Assembly: GCA_044868295.1 (NCBI GenBank)
Contig: JBIOWF010000158.1
Location: forward strand, 1 to 5,340
DNA: 5,340 nucleotides
Direction: 5' to 3'
Origin: JBIOWF01 sp044868295
GTDB taxonomy: Bacteria > Actinomycetota > Actinomycetes > Streptosporangiales > Streptosporangiaceae
Shown here one piece after another: positions 1 to 4,391 of this stretch; the stretch's first letter is position 1; each line of letters opens with the position of its first letter. Position numbers and translations under genes: made by a program. Below the pieces are notes generated by a model. That model did not search any database and was not told where the DNA came from. It was given only the letters and a program-made list of their open reading frames with translations.

Positions 1-2
1 GG

Positions 3-116
3 GAGGAGCCGGCCGCCCGCGGCTGGCTCACGCGGGTCACCAAAGCATCCGGATATACGCGGGAGCACATCGCCAACATCCGTGACGGAAAGGCGCGCGT
101 GAGCCCCGACACCTGA
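3..116 (+). CDS. C-terminal end of a helix-turn-helix DNA-binding protein (5' end outside window)
   Basis: Frame 3 is open from the window edge to a TGA at 114-116, giving 37 codons that begin EEPAARGWLTRVTK and end ARVSPDT. The stretch ASGYTREHIANIRDGKARV has the layout of a helix-turn-helix: a short helix, a G-Y turn, then an amphipathic recognition-type helix with REH and a basic end. Small actinomycete regulators often end this way. The start and any N-terminal domain lie outside the window, so family and target are unknown. The only downstream signals before the next gene are the inverted repeats at 132-187 and the hairpin at 207-236. The other two forward frames stop within the first 100 or so bases, which supports this one. 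The HTH reading is from sequence pattern alone. Confidence 0.6.
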   Translation, partial: EEPAARGWLTRVTKASGYTREHIANIRDGKARVSPDT

Positions 117-131
117 TCGGGGGAGCGACAC

Positions 132-187
132 CTAAACCGGGCAATCCCGGCCTTGCGCAGGTATCGGTCCGCGCAAGGTAGGTTTAG
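132..187 (+). repeat. Nested inverted repeats forming a potential three-way junction
   Basis: An outer stem CTAAACC (132-138) / GGTTTAG (181-187) encloses two smaller hairpins. One is CCGGG (137-141) / CCCGG (146-150) with loop CAAT; its two outer pairs compete with the outer stem. The other is CCTTGCGC (151-158) / GCGCAAGG (171-178), which can add GG/CC pairs (160-161 / 169-170) inside. As RNA this is a branched fold of about 56 nt, followed by an A-rich stretch (191-210) and a strong hairpin. It lies in the gap between the HTH gene and the leader ORF, so it could be a small RNA, a leader element or a protein-binding site. I do not recognise it as a known RNA family. Confidence 0.55.
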
Positions 188-206
188 ATCCACAACCAAA
201 TAACGA

Positions 207-236
207 CGAAGGCGGCCCCCGAGGGGACCGCCTTCG
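207..236. terminator. Strong GC hairpin, probable terminator
   Basis: CGAAGGCGG (207-215) pairs perfectly with CCGCCTTCG (228-236). Inside, CCCC and GGGG extend the stem across a bulged A at 227. There is no T-tract on the plus strand, as is usual for actinomycete terminators. Read leftward, the hairpin is followed by a T-rich stretch (TCGTTATTTGG), so it could work in either direction. It separates the HTH gene (stop at 116) from the leader ORF at 311. No gene is visible at 117-297 apart from this hairpin and the repeats at 132-187. Confidence 0.6.
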
Positions 237-300
237 CGGCCGGGAAGGTGCTACCAACACCCAAACGGCTGCCTCAACTCATCGCCGGTAAGCACACATG

Positions 301-306
301 AGGAGG
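301..306 (+). promoter_or_regulatory. Perfect Shine-Dalgarno AGGAGG for the leader ORF
   Basis: AGGAGG at 301-306 is followed by CTCC and then GTG at 311. It is the best ribosome-binding site in the window and it decides the start of the small ORF at 311. The in-frame ATG at 298 for the long downstream reading frame sits immediately before this site and has no SD of its own, which argues against 298 as the start of the large protein. Confidence 0.7.
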
Positions 307-310
307 CTCC

Positions 311-406
311 GTGAGCGTACACAACGCTGCCCGGAGTACGCACGCCTGGGTGGATCTTGGGCATGCCGAAAACACTGCCGCCACCGCTTCGGCGGGTGGC
401 GCCTGA
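311..406 (+). CDS. 31-aa leader ORF, translationally coupled to the downstream replication-type gene
   Basis: GTG at 311 follows AGGAGG with a 4-nt gap. The frame reads MSVHNAARSTHAWVDLGH and continues AENTAATASAGGA to a TGA at 404-406. That TGA shares its last base with the ATG at 406-408 (TGATG), the usual layout for translational coupling or ribosome re-initiation. The peptide is Ala/Thr/Ser-rich with no membrane segment and no run of a single amino acid that would suggest attenuation. It may act only to set the translation level of the 465-aa protein, or it may be a functional microprotein; I do not recognise a family. Support comes from the SD and the exact stop/start overlap, not homology. 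Confidence 0.6.
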   Translation: MSVHNAARSTHAWVDLGHAENTAATASAGGA

Positions 407-1803
407 TGGGCTATCTGCTTCGCCGCTGGCTCGCCGACCGGCTCCCCGCCGACCTTGCTCATGGGGAGCGTCTAGTCGCGCTGGAGTTCGCCGACCAGGC
501 CAACGACATCACCCGCCGCGCGTACAGCAAGGACCTGCTCAAGACCATCGCTCACCGGGCCGGGTACGCCAACGAGAAGCAAGTCGGCGCCGTACTGGGC
601 AAGCTCGCCAAGCGGGGGATCGAGCTGCGCGTCCAGATCGTCAAGGACGGCAAGCCGTTCTTCGACACGAAGGGACGGCCGGTCTTCGCGTGCACGAAGC
701 ACGAGACCACTTACAAGATTCCGACCGAGCGGGAATGTGCCGTGCTGGTCCCGCCCGCGCAGGACCTTGGAGGTACCGAGCTGACGGGACCTCAGGACGG
801 ACTAGGTCCCGCTCTTACGGGACCTAAGGTCCCGCAAACGCAGCCACTAGGTCCCGCCACCACGGGACCCTTCTCCTCAGTCTCTCCTCAAGACCAACCC
901 TCAGAAGATCTTTCACTTCCCGCCGTAGGCGAACTACAGCACCGTAGGGAGATCCCGACTCCGGACCTTCGGCCCGAGAGCGAAGAACCCGATCCCCACC
1001 TGACCGACCCTGGACCTGCCACGGCCCCACCGAGTGAGCCCGCCCCTTCGCAGTCGCCGATCTGGGCGATCTTGAGCGCGATACCCGAACCGGTCCGCAC
1101 TCGGATCACACCGGCCCAGCAGCCCGAGCTGGTCAACGCGATCCGCGCTGAGCTCGCTACCGAGGCCCGTTCCGTCGCCGAGCTGGTGGAGCGGGTCCGT
1201 CGTCGCTGGCTGTGGTGGGAGCACACCGGCGAAAGCGAGAAGGTCGGCCATCCGGTCGTCGCCGCCAAAACGCTGATCCAGCGCAGGCACTGCCCAGACG
1301 CGAGGTGCGAGGACGGCGTGAACCTGGACTCCGGCCTGCCGTGCCTGGCATGCGCGGACTCCCGGCCGCTGAAGTCTCAGCCCGCCGAACCGATCACGCC
1401 GACCGCAGAACCCAGGCCCGCCCCGATCTCCTCGATGAGCTCGTCCCCGGCCGCGCGTACCGTGGCGGAAGCCCTCGCCCCGGTTCCGTACGTGGACGAT
1501 CACGGCCAGACGGCACCCGACCGGCCCTCACGATCATCCGGCGGGCCGAACGCTGCCGTGGCGGAACTCCGCGCCCGGTGGGCATCCAACGGCGTCCACA
1601 CGCCGCGTGAGCGCCGCGCCGTCGCCACCTCGCCCGTGCTGGCCACGGAAGAGCCGGACAGTCCCGTCAAGGCCGCTCGCGCGTATCTCGGCGGCCGGGG
1701 CGACTTCGACGATTGGATGACCGCCGCGCGGGCCCAGCTCGGTGCCGAAGCGCCGCGCGATGAGGTGTTCCTCCTCGCCGCCGAATTGGCGCAGGCATCG
1801 TGA
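406..1803 (+). CDS. Winged-helix / zinc-knuckle protein, probable plasmid-type replication initiator or DNA-binding protein
   Basis: The 465-aa product begins MGYLLRRWLADRLPADL. Residues 1-75 look like a winged helix of replication-initiator type, with ERLVALEFAD and the likely recognition region NEKQVGAVLGKLAKRGIELRV, followed by a beta-hairpin-like stretch to about 107. Residues 115-215 are a Pro/Gly/Thr-rich linker encoded by the DNA repeats at 784-869. A helical segment (219-275, with RRRWLWWEH) follows, then four cysteines C296-x4-C301 and C313-x2-C316, a likely zinc site. The tail (380-465) is helical. Similar HTH proteins are frequent in Streptomyces plasmids and chromosomal islands, often unassigned. 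I chose ATG 406 because it overlaps the leader stop and has GGGTGG (394-399) six bases upstream; ATG 298 would add 36 Arg/Cys-rich residues. The replication role is inferred; it could instead be a regulator. Confidence 0.65.
   Translation: MGYLLRRWLADRLPADLAHGERLVALEFADQANDITRRAYSKDLLKTIAHRAGYANEKQVGAVLGKLAKRGIELRVQIVKDGKPFFDTKGRPVFACTKHETTYKIPTERECAVLVPPAQDLGGTELTGPQDGLGPALTGPKVPQTQPLGPATTGPFSSVSPQDQPSEDLSLPAVGELQHRREIPTPDLRPESEEPDPHLTDPGPATAPPSEPAPSQSPIWAILSAIPEPVRTRITPAQQPELVNAIRAELATEARSVAELVERVRRRWLWWEHTGESEKVGHPVVAAKTLIQRRHCPDARCEDGVNLDSGLPCLACADSRPLKSQPAEPITPTAEPRPAPISSMSSSPAARTVAEALAPVPYVDDHGQTAPDRPSRSSGGPNAAVAELRARWASNGVHTPRERRAVATSPVLATEEPDSPVKAARAYLGGRGDFDDWMTAARAQLGAEAPRDEVFLLAAELAQAS
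784..869. repeat. Cluster of CGGGACC / GGTCCCG repeats (iteron-like) inside the replication-type gene
   Basis: Six copies of one 7-bp word lie within 86 bp. CGGGACC starts at 785, 818 and 863; its complement GGTCCCG starts at 805, 828 and 850. A further GGTCCCG is at 747-753. They form dyads: AGGTCCCG (804-811) / CGGGACCT (818-825), CGGGACCT (818-825) / AGGTCCCG (827-834) around a single base, and GGTCCCG (850-856) / CGGGACC (863-869). The copies use more than one codon register: TGP in the forward copies, LGP at 805 and 850, KVP at 828. A simple protein repeat therefore does not explain all of them. Confidence 0.6.
870..920. other. Relatively AT-rich, pyrimidine-biased tract beside the repeats (possible unwinding element)
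   Basis: About half of the bases at 871-920 are A or T, well above the surrounding coding DNA. The tract is strongly pyrimidine-biased on the plus strand (TTCTCCTCAGTCTCTCCTC at its start). It lies directly downstream of the CGGGACC cluster and codes for part of the disordered linker (FSSVSPQDQPSEDLS). Origins often have iterons beside an easily melted stretch. The base content is seen directly; the role is inferred. Confidence 0.3.
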
Positions 1804-1845
1804 GCGCTCGGCCGGAATGGAGCAGAAATAGACCATTGGCGCAGG
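1785..1845 (+). repeat. 11-bp direct repeat ATTGGCGCAGG across the end of the replication-type gene
   Basis: ATTGGCGCAGG occurs at 1785-1795, just before the stop codon at 1801, and again at 1835-1845 in the spacer, exactly 50 bp apart. It may be a small duplication, a protein-binding pair or chance. Confidence 0.4.
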
Positions 1846-1886
1846 TGGGAATAGGGATGCCCGCCTCGCGGTTGATCGCCCCAATG

Positions 1887-1903
1887 TCCCGATCTTGTCG
1901 GGA
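1887..1903. promoter_or_regulatory. Dyad TCCCGA-N5-TCGGGA upstream of the DinD/RhuM-like gene
   Basis: TCCCGA (1887-1892) and TCGGGA (1898-1903) form a perfect 6-bp inverted repeat with a 5-bp spacer. A second palindrome, TCCCGGGA, lies at 1934-1941. Both are in the 166-bp spacer between the replication-type gene and the next start, so they may be operator half-sites. The shared TCCCG core resembles part of the GGTCCCG motif inside the upstream gene. No clear -35/-10 pair was recognised, and nothing else is visible in this spacer beyond the repeat at 1835-1845. Confidence 0.3.
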
Positions 1904-1969
1904 AAGAGAAGCCCCGGCGACGGCTGCACACCGTCCCGGGAGTGGCCAACCCTAACCGGGAGAGTTGAC

Positions 1970-2821
1970 TTGCCCGAAAATACCAGCCCCGTCCCCTTCG
2001 TCCCCGAGCCGGGTTCGGGATCCTCGCCGTTCGATGCCATCCGGCGCGTCGACGCCTACGGCCGCGAGTACTGGCTCGGCCGCGAAATGCAGCCACTCGC
2101 GGAGTACTCCCGCTGGGAGGACTTCGCCACGGTCATCGAAAAAGCCAAGGCGTCCCTTGCGCTCATCCATGGCGACCACCAGGCAGAACATCACTTCGGC
2201 ATCTCCCGAAGTGATGGCGGGCGCTGGGGAAACCAGAAGCTCGACGACTACCGCCTTACCCGGTTCGCCGCCTACCTCGTGGCCATGGCCGGAGACGACA
2301 CCAAGCCAGCCGTCGCCCATGCGCGCGTCTACTTCGCGGTCCTCGCCCGCGAAGCCGAACTCGGCGCCCTCACCGTTGAAGAACTCCGCAAAACCGCGTA
2401 CGCCCGCGCCCGGGAGATGACCGACTACAAAATCTTCCGCGACATGATGATCGAGAACTGCACCGACTACGTGCCCAGCACCAGGGCCAGCGCCCAGTTT
2501 TTCGCCATCATGCAGAACCGGCTCTACCGGCACGTCACCGGCCTGAGCGCTGCCGAGATCAAGAACGCGCGCGAGATCTGCCACTGGAAGGGCCGCGAAA
2601 CCGGCAAACTGGCCCCGACCAAAGCGGACCGGGACACCGCGAAGAACTACCTGACGGTCGCCGAGCTGAAAAAGCTGGAACGCCTCGTTGGCCGCCTGTG
2701 CCTGCGAGCAGAAGACATTGCCGATGAGAACCTGAACTTGACCCTGGCGGCGTGGGAGAGTCTCGTCGACGCCGAGCTCGCGGTTGAGACCCCACGGCCA
2801 GCACCGCCCGCGCTTGGGTGA
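1970..2821 (+). CDS. DinD-like / RhuM-like composite protein (BRO-type N-terminal domain)
   Basis: The 283-aa product has two recognisable parts. Residues about 20-135 (FDAIRRVDAYGREYWLGRE, then WEDFATVIEKAKASL, DDYRLTRFAAYLVAMAGDD and KPAVAHARVYFAV) match the order of motifs in DNA-damage-inducible protein D, a BRO-N-like domain. Residues about 155-250 (FFAIMQNRLYRHVTGLSAAEI, ending before WKGRE, then AKNYLTVAELKKLERLVGR) resemble the C-terminal part of RhuM-family virulence proteins. E. coli DinD is SOS-induced and inhibits RecA filaments; the molecular role of RhuM is unclear. The protein may modulate recombination or stress responses linked to the element, but this is inferred. I chose TTG 1970 because GGGAG (1958-1962) lies 7 nt upstream; TTG 1895 would add 25 residues without an SD. 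The protein is cytoplasmic with no membrane segment. A terminator follows 12 bp after the stop. Confidence 0.75.
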   Translation: MPENTSPVPFVPEPGSGSSPFDAIRRVDAYGREYWLGREMQPLAEYSRWEDFATVIEKAKASLALIHGDHQAEHHFGISRSDGGRWGNQKLDDYRLTRFAAYLVAMAGDDTKPAVAHARVYFAVLAREAELGALTVEELRKTAYARAREMTDYKIFRDMMIENCTDYVPSTRASAQFFAIMQNRLYRHVTGLSAAEIKNAREICHWKGRETGKLAPTKADRDTAKNYLTVAELKKLERLVGRLCLRAEDIADENLNLTLAAWESLVDAELAVETPRPAPPALG

Positions 2822-2832
2822 CCAGCGAGGAA

Positions 2833-2863
2833 GCCCCCCACACCGGCTGCCCGGCGTGGGGGC
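2833..2863 (+). terminator. Terminator hairpin after the DinD/RhuM-like gene
   Basis: CCCCCAC (2835-2841) pairs with GTGGGGG (2856-2862). After an A/C mismatch the stem continues as CCGG (2843-2846) / CCGG (2851-2854) with a CTGC loop. It begins 12 bp after the TGA at 2819-2821. It makes readthrough into the next gene unlikely and argues against a GTG start at 2818 for that gene. Its sequence is closely repeated at 3253-3284. Confidence 0.7.
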
Positions 2864-2921
2864 AGGGGATCGCGGCGTCGACATCCCAACGATTCGTGTG
2901 GCACCCCGACGCCCCTCGCCG

Positions 2922-2927
2922 TACCGT
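2922..2927 (+). promoter_or_regulatory. Possible -10 element of a leaderless promoter
   Basis: TACCGT fits the TAnnnT consensus of actinobacterial housekeeping -10 elements. It ends 7 bp before the ATG at 2935, so transcription would start at or next to the start codon. No SD is present upstream of this ATG, in keeping with a leaderless mRNA. No convincing -35 hexamer is seen at the usual spacing. Confidence 0.35.
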
Positions 2928-2934
2928 CGATCAC

Positions 2935-3225
2935 ATGACCACTCCCGACCGTGACCGCCACGCGACGATCACCACCCCCCGTGGCAGCGTCGTCACCATC
3001 CCCTTCCTCACCCCCGACGAGGCCGCCCAGATCGCCGACGCCTACGGCCCAGCACCCGACCCGCTACCCCAACCTGCCACGGCCGAGGACACCCAGCCGT
3101 GCGGCCAATGCAACGGGAACGGCCACTGGTACGAGAACGTGGAAGTGACAACCCCGTCCGGCGGGAAGGTCGTCACCCAGAAGCGGGTCAACTGCCGCGC
3201 CTGCGGCGGTACCGGCCGCCGATGA
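2935..3225 (+). CDS. Small DnaJ-type zinc-finger protein
   Basis: The 96-aa product carries two CxxCxGxG motifs: C56GQCNGNG63 and C87RACGGTG94. These resemble half of the four-repeat DnaJ zinc-finger domain, and the two halves could bind one zinc together. Between them, HWYENVEV and KVVTQKRVNC look like a beta-hairpin. The N-terminus (TITTPRGSVVTIPFLTPDEAAQIADAY) has a short beta segment and a helix. There is no J domain, so it is not a DnaJ co-chaperone; similar small proteins of unknown function are common in actinomycetes. I chose ATG 2935 because an upstream GTG at 2818 would place the terminator at 2833-2863 inside the gene. The gene stands alone, bracketed by two similar terminators. 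Confidence 0.65.
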   Translation: MTTPDRDRHATITTPRGSVVTIPFLTPDEAAQIADAYGPAPDPLPQPATAEDTQPCGQCNGNGHWYENVEVTTPSGGKVVTQKRVNCRACGGTGRR

Positions 3226-3252
3226 CTGGCCTGTCGGGCGTGTAGACGAGGA

Positions 3253-3284
3253 AGGCCCCCACACTGTCGCCAGCGTGGGGGCCT
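3253..3284. terminator. Terminator hairpin after the zinc-finger gene
   Basis: AGGCCCCCAC (3253-3262) pairs perfectly with GTGGGGGCCT (3275-3284). After an A/C mismatch the stem continues with CTG/CAG around a TCGC loop. It lies 27 bp after the TGA at 3223-3225. It also faces the end of the leftward gene at 3336, so it can serve both directions. Confidence 0.7.
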
Positions 3285-3286
3285 CG

Positions 3287-3318
3287 CCCCGGCCGTGAAG
3301 GGCGTCCAGCGGCCGGGG
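3287..3318 (-). terminator. Second hairpin in the convergent gap, probable terminator of the leftward 57-aa gene
   Basis: CCCCGGCCG (3287-3295) pairs perfectly with CGGCCGGGG (3310-3318) around a 14-nt loop. It lies 17 bp downstream of the stop of the leftward gene (3336) and directly abuts the hairpin at 3253-3284, giving two back-to-back terminators between convergent genes. Confidence 0.5.
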
Positions 3319-3335
3319 GGCTCAAGTATCTCGCG

Positions 3336-3509
3336 TCAGCCCGGCGACGCGAGCACCAGCTTCGCCCGCGTGATCAACCGCATCGCCTCACGGTCGACCG
3401 CCGCCTCACCCTCGGACATCGCAGGCCTGGCGCCGAGCAGTTCCCGCGCGGCAGTCAGATGCGCCAGGATCGCGCGCCTCGTCTCGGCGGGCGAGGGCTG
3501 CTGCTCCAT
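3336..3509 (-). CDS. Hypothetical 57-aa helical protein
   Basis: Read leftward, ATG at 3509-3507 is preceded by GGAGG with a 6-nt gap, a good Shine-Dalgarno. The product starts MEQQPSPAETRRAILAHL and ends TRAKLVLASPG. It is predicted mostly helical, with TRRAILAHLTAARELLGA and AAVDREAMRLITRAKLVLA as two amphipathic helices joined by a short turn, so a small helical hairpin that may dimerise. It has no cysteines and no signal or membrane segment. I do not recognise the family. An in-frame ATG at 3575 would add 22 residues (starting MVTELRITSK) but lacks a clear SD and would overlap the dyad at 3571-3598. The gene could have its own promoter in the AT-richer stretch at 3541-3600. Confidence 0.5.
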   Translation of the reverse strand: MEQQPSPAETRRAILAHLTAARELLGARPAMSEGEAAVDREAMRLITRAKLVLASPG

Positions 3510-3570
3510 CGGCGGCCTCCGGCGGGGCGTCGCTTCGGGTTGCACTTTCGACGTTATCCGCAATTCAGTC

Positions 3571-3598
3571 ACCATTCCGGTGGATTTACCAGAATGGT
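3571..3598. promoter_or_regulatory. 28-bp dyad, candidate operator upstream of the 57-aa gene
   Basis: ACCATTC (3571-3577) and GAATGGT (3592-3598) form a perfect 7-bp inverted repeat, continued inward after one mismatch by GGT (3579-3581) / ACC (3588-3590) around a 6-nt centre. It sits in the most AT-rich part of this spacer. On the minus strand a TAACGT (3556-3551) that fits a -10 element lies just downstream, so the dyad would cover its -35 region. The operator role is inferred. Confidence 0.4.
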
Positions 3599-3599
3599 T

Positions 3600-3642
3600 C
3601 TCCGGCCGGTCGGTGCCCGCAGCAGCGTCCGACCGGCCGGAG
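3600..3642. repeat. Perfect 14-bp inverted repeat (strong hairpin)
   Basis: The arm CTCCGGCCGGTCGG (3600-3613) is exactly complementary to 3629-3642, around a 15-nt loop. It has the longest uninterrupted arms found in the window. It lies between the two leftward transcription units, directly beside the dyad at 3571-3598. It could act as a terminator for transcripts from the right, insulate the 57-aa gene, or be a structural DNA element. Confidence 0.6.
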
Positions 3643-3692
3643 TTCAGGCCCGGCCGGGACGGGCGGCGACCCTTCCCGGCCGGGGGTTGGCT

Positions 3693-3737
3693 GGTGGCCC
3701 CGCCCCACGCCCCTCCAAAACGAGGAGCAGGGCCACC
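3693..3737. repeat. 8-bp inverted repeat with a 29-nt loop
   Basis: GGTGGCCC (3693-3700) is complementary to GGGCCACC (3730-3737). The loop holds C-rich sequence and a short CAAAACG. This third dyad lies in the same non-coding stretch (3510-3788). Two copies of CCCGGCCGGG (from about 3648 and 3675) lie to its left. No gene is supported in this stretch. Confidence 0.4.
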
Positions 3738-3744
3738 GTCTAAC

Positions 3745-3784
3745 GCCCGTCTGCCTGCCCGGCGAAGGTGCGCAGCAGACGGGC
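3745..3784 (-). terminator. Terminator hairpin of the leftward two-gene operon
   Basis: GCCCGTCTGC (3745-3754) is perfectly complementary to GCAGACGGGC (3775-3784), with a 20-nt loop. Read leftward it starts 4 bp after the stop codon of the 200-aa protein (3791-3789), the expected place for a terminator. No T-tract follows. Confidence 0.65.
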
Positions 3785-3788
3785 AGTC

Positions 3789-4391
3789 TCAAAGGAGGGT
3801 CTCCGGCCGGAGGTCATGCAGCGTGACGACGAGCTGCTGTGCGAGGACCTGTGCCAGCCTGCGGAACGCGTCGAGCTCCACCATCGCGCCGCGTTCGACC
3901 ATCAGCGCGCCGCCGGTGCCGAACTCGAAGACGTCGCCCAGGACCGCGAACGGCTCGCAGTCCGCCACCGTGTACACGGCCGCCGACTTCTGCAGCCTCG
4001 GACACATGGCGACCGCATCCGGGATACAGCTCTTGCAGGTCGGCGGCGCGTTCGTGAAGCCGGTGCCCGTACCAGGCGCTTCGGTGAGCACCCACCACAC
4101 CCGGCCCGACTCCGGGTCGGTCGCGGACTCGCCGCACACCTGGCACAGGTGGCGGTCCATGCACCGCCACTGCCGCAGCGTGTTCACGAGGCGCCACTCC
4201 GGCCGGCCTCGGCCGGGGGCGAGAGCATGCCGGGCGCGTAGGACGCCATACACCCAGTCGCCCGGCTGCGGGTCGGTGTAGGTGAGCCGCAACCCTCGCG
4301 TCTCCGCCGAGTACTGGAACGCCAACGGCTGGGGGACCGCCTCCTCCGACCACGCCGTGACGTAGGGCACGCGTAAGATCGTCGCCGTCAC
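3789..4391 (-). CDS. 200-aa CxxC zinc-binding-type protein, PYVTAWSE family, function unknown
   Basis: The product begins MTATILRVPYVTAWSEE. Proteins with a PYITAWSGE-like N-terminus followed by CxxC pairs are widespread in Streptomyces accessory regions and have no assigned function, as far as I recall. Here the probable zinc ligands are C83-x2-C86 (CQVCG) and C119-x2-C122 (CKSC), with further cysteines at 77, 130 and 145. RQWRCMDRHLCQVCGE and MCPRLQ are the most family-like segments. The C-terminal part (165-200) is helical. There is no membrane segment. I chose GTG 4391 because it overlaps the upstream TGA as GTGA; a GTG at 4427 would add 12 residues inside the upstream gene. It is translationally coupled to the 84-aa gene, so the two probably act together. 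Confidence 0.65.
   Translation of the reverse strand: MTATILRVPYVTAWSEEAVPQPLAFQYSAETRGLRLTYTDPQPGDWVYGVLRARHALAPGRGRPEWRLVNTLRQWRCMDRHLCQVCGESATDPESGRVWWVLTEAPGTGTGFTNAPPTCKSCIPDAVAMCPRLQKSAAVYTVADCEPFAVLGDVFEFGTGGALMVERGAMVELDAFRRLAQVLAQQLVVTLHDLRPETLL

Noticed and set aside
132..187. tRNA or tRNA-derived attachment site
   Set aside because: The fold is only about 56 nt with two internal arms. No anticodon arm, T-loop consensus or CCA-adjacent acceptor stem is present.
298..405. N-terminal extension of the large protein from ATG 298
   Set aside because: There is no SD before 298 and AGGAGG lies inside the extension. The Arg/Cys-rich residues look like an out-of-frame translation, and the family-like sequence begins at ATG 406.
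784..869. CRISPR array
   Set aside because: The repeated word is 7-8 bp, occurs in both orientations with irregular spacing and lies inside a coding region; no cas gene is present.
934..2096. Several minus-strand open frames opposite the end of the replication-type gene
   Set aside because: They are Arg/Gly/Ser-rich, overlap each other and have no family signal; the plus-strand protein has clear domain structure.
1952..2884. Minus-strand open frame of 310 codons
   Set aside because: It is a shadow of the DinD/RhuM-like gene caused by high GC at third positions. Its translation has no recognised motif and it runs through the terminator at 2833-2863.
4111..4118. TCCGGGTC, the complement of the TraB recognition sequence GACCCGGA of plasmid pSVH1
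   Set aside because: Only one copy was seen, inside coding sequence (Asp-Pro-Glu-Ser). Functional transfer loci carry several copies close together, and one 8-bp word can occur by chance in GC-rich DNA.
3295..4281. Long plus-strand open frame of 328 codons
   Set aside because: It lies opposite three supported features (57-aa gene, hairpin region, CxxC gene), crosses all four inverted repeats and is Arg/Ser/Pro-rich without family motifs. The opposite strand has SDs, a GTGA overlap and recognisable CxxC motifs.
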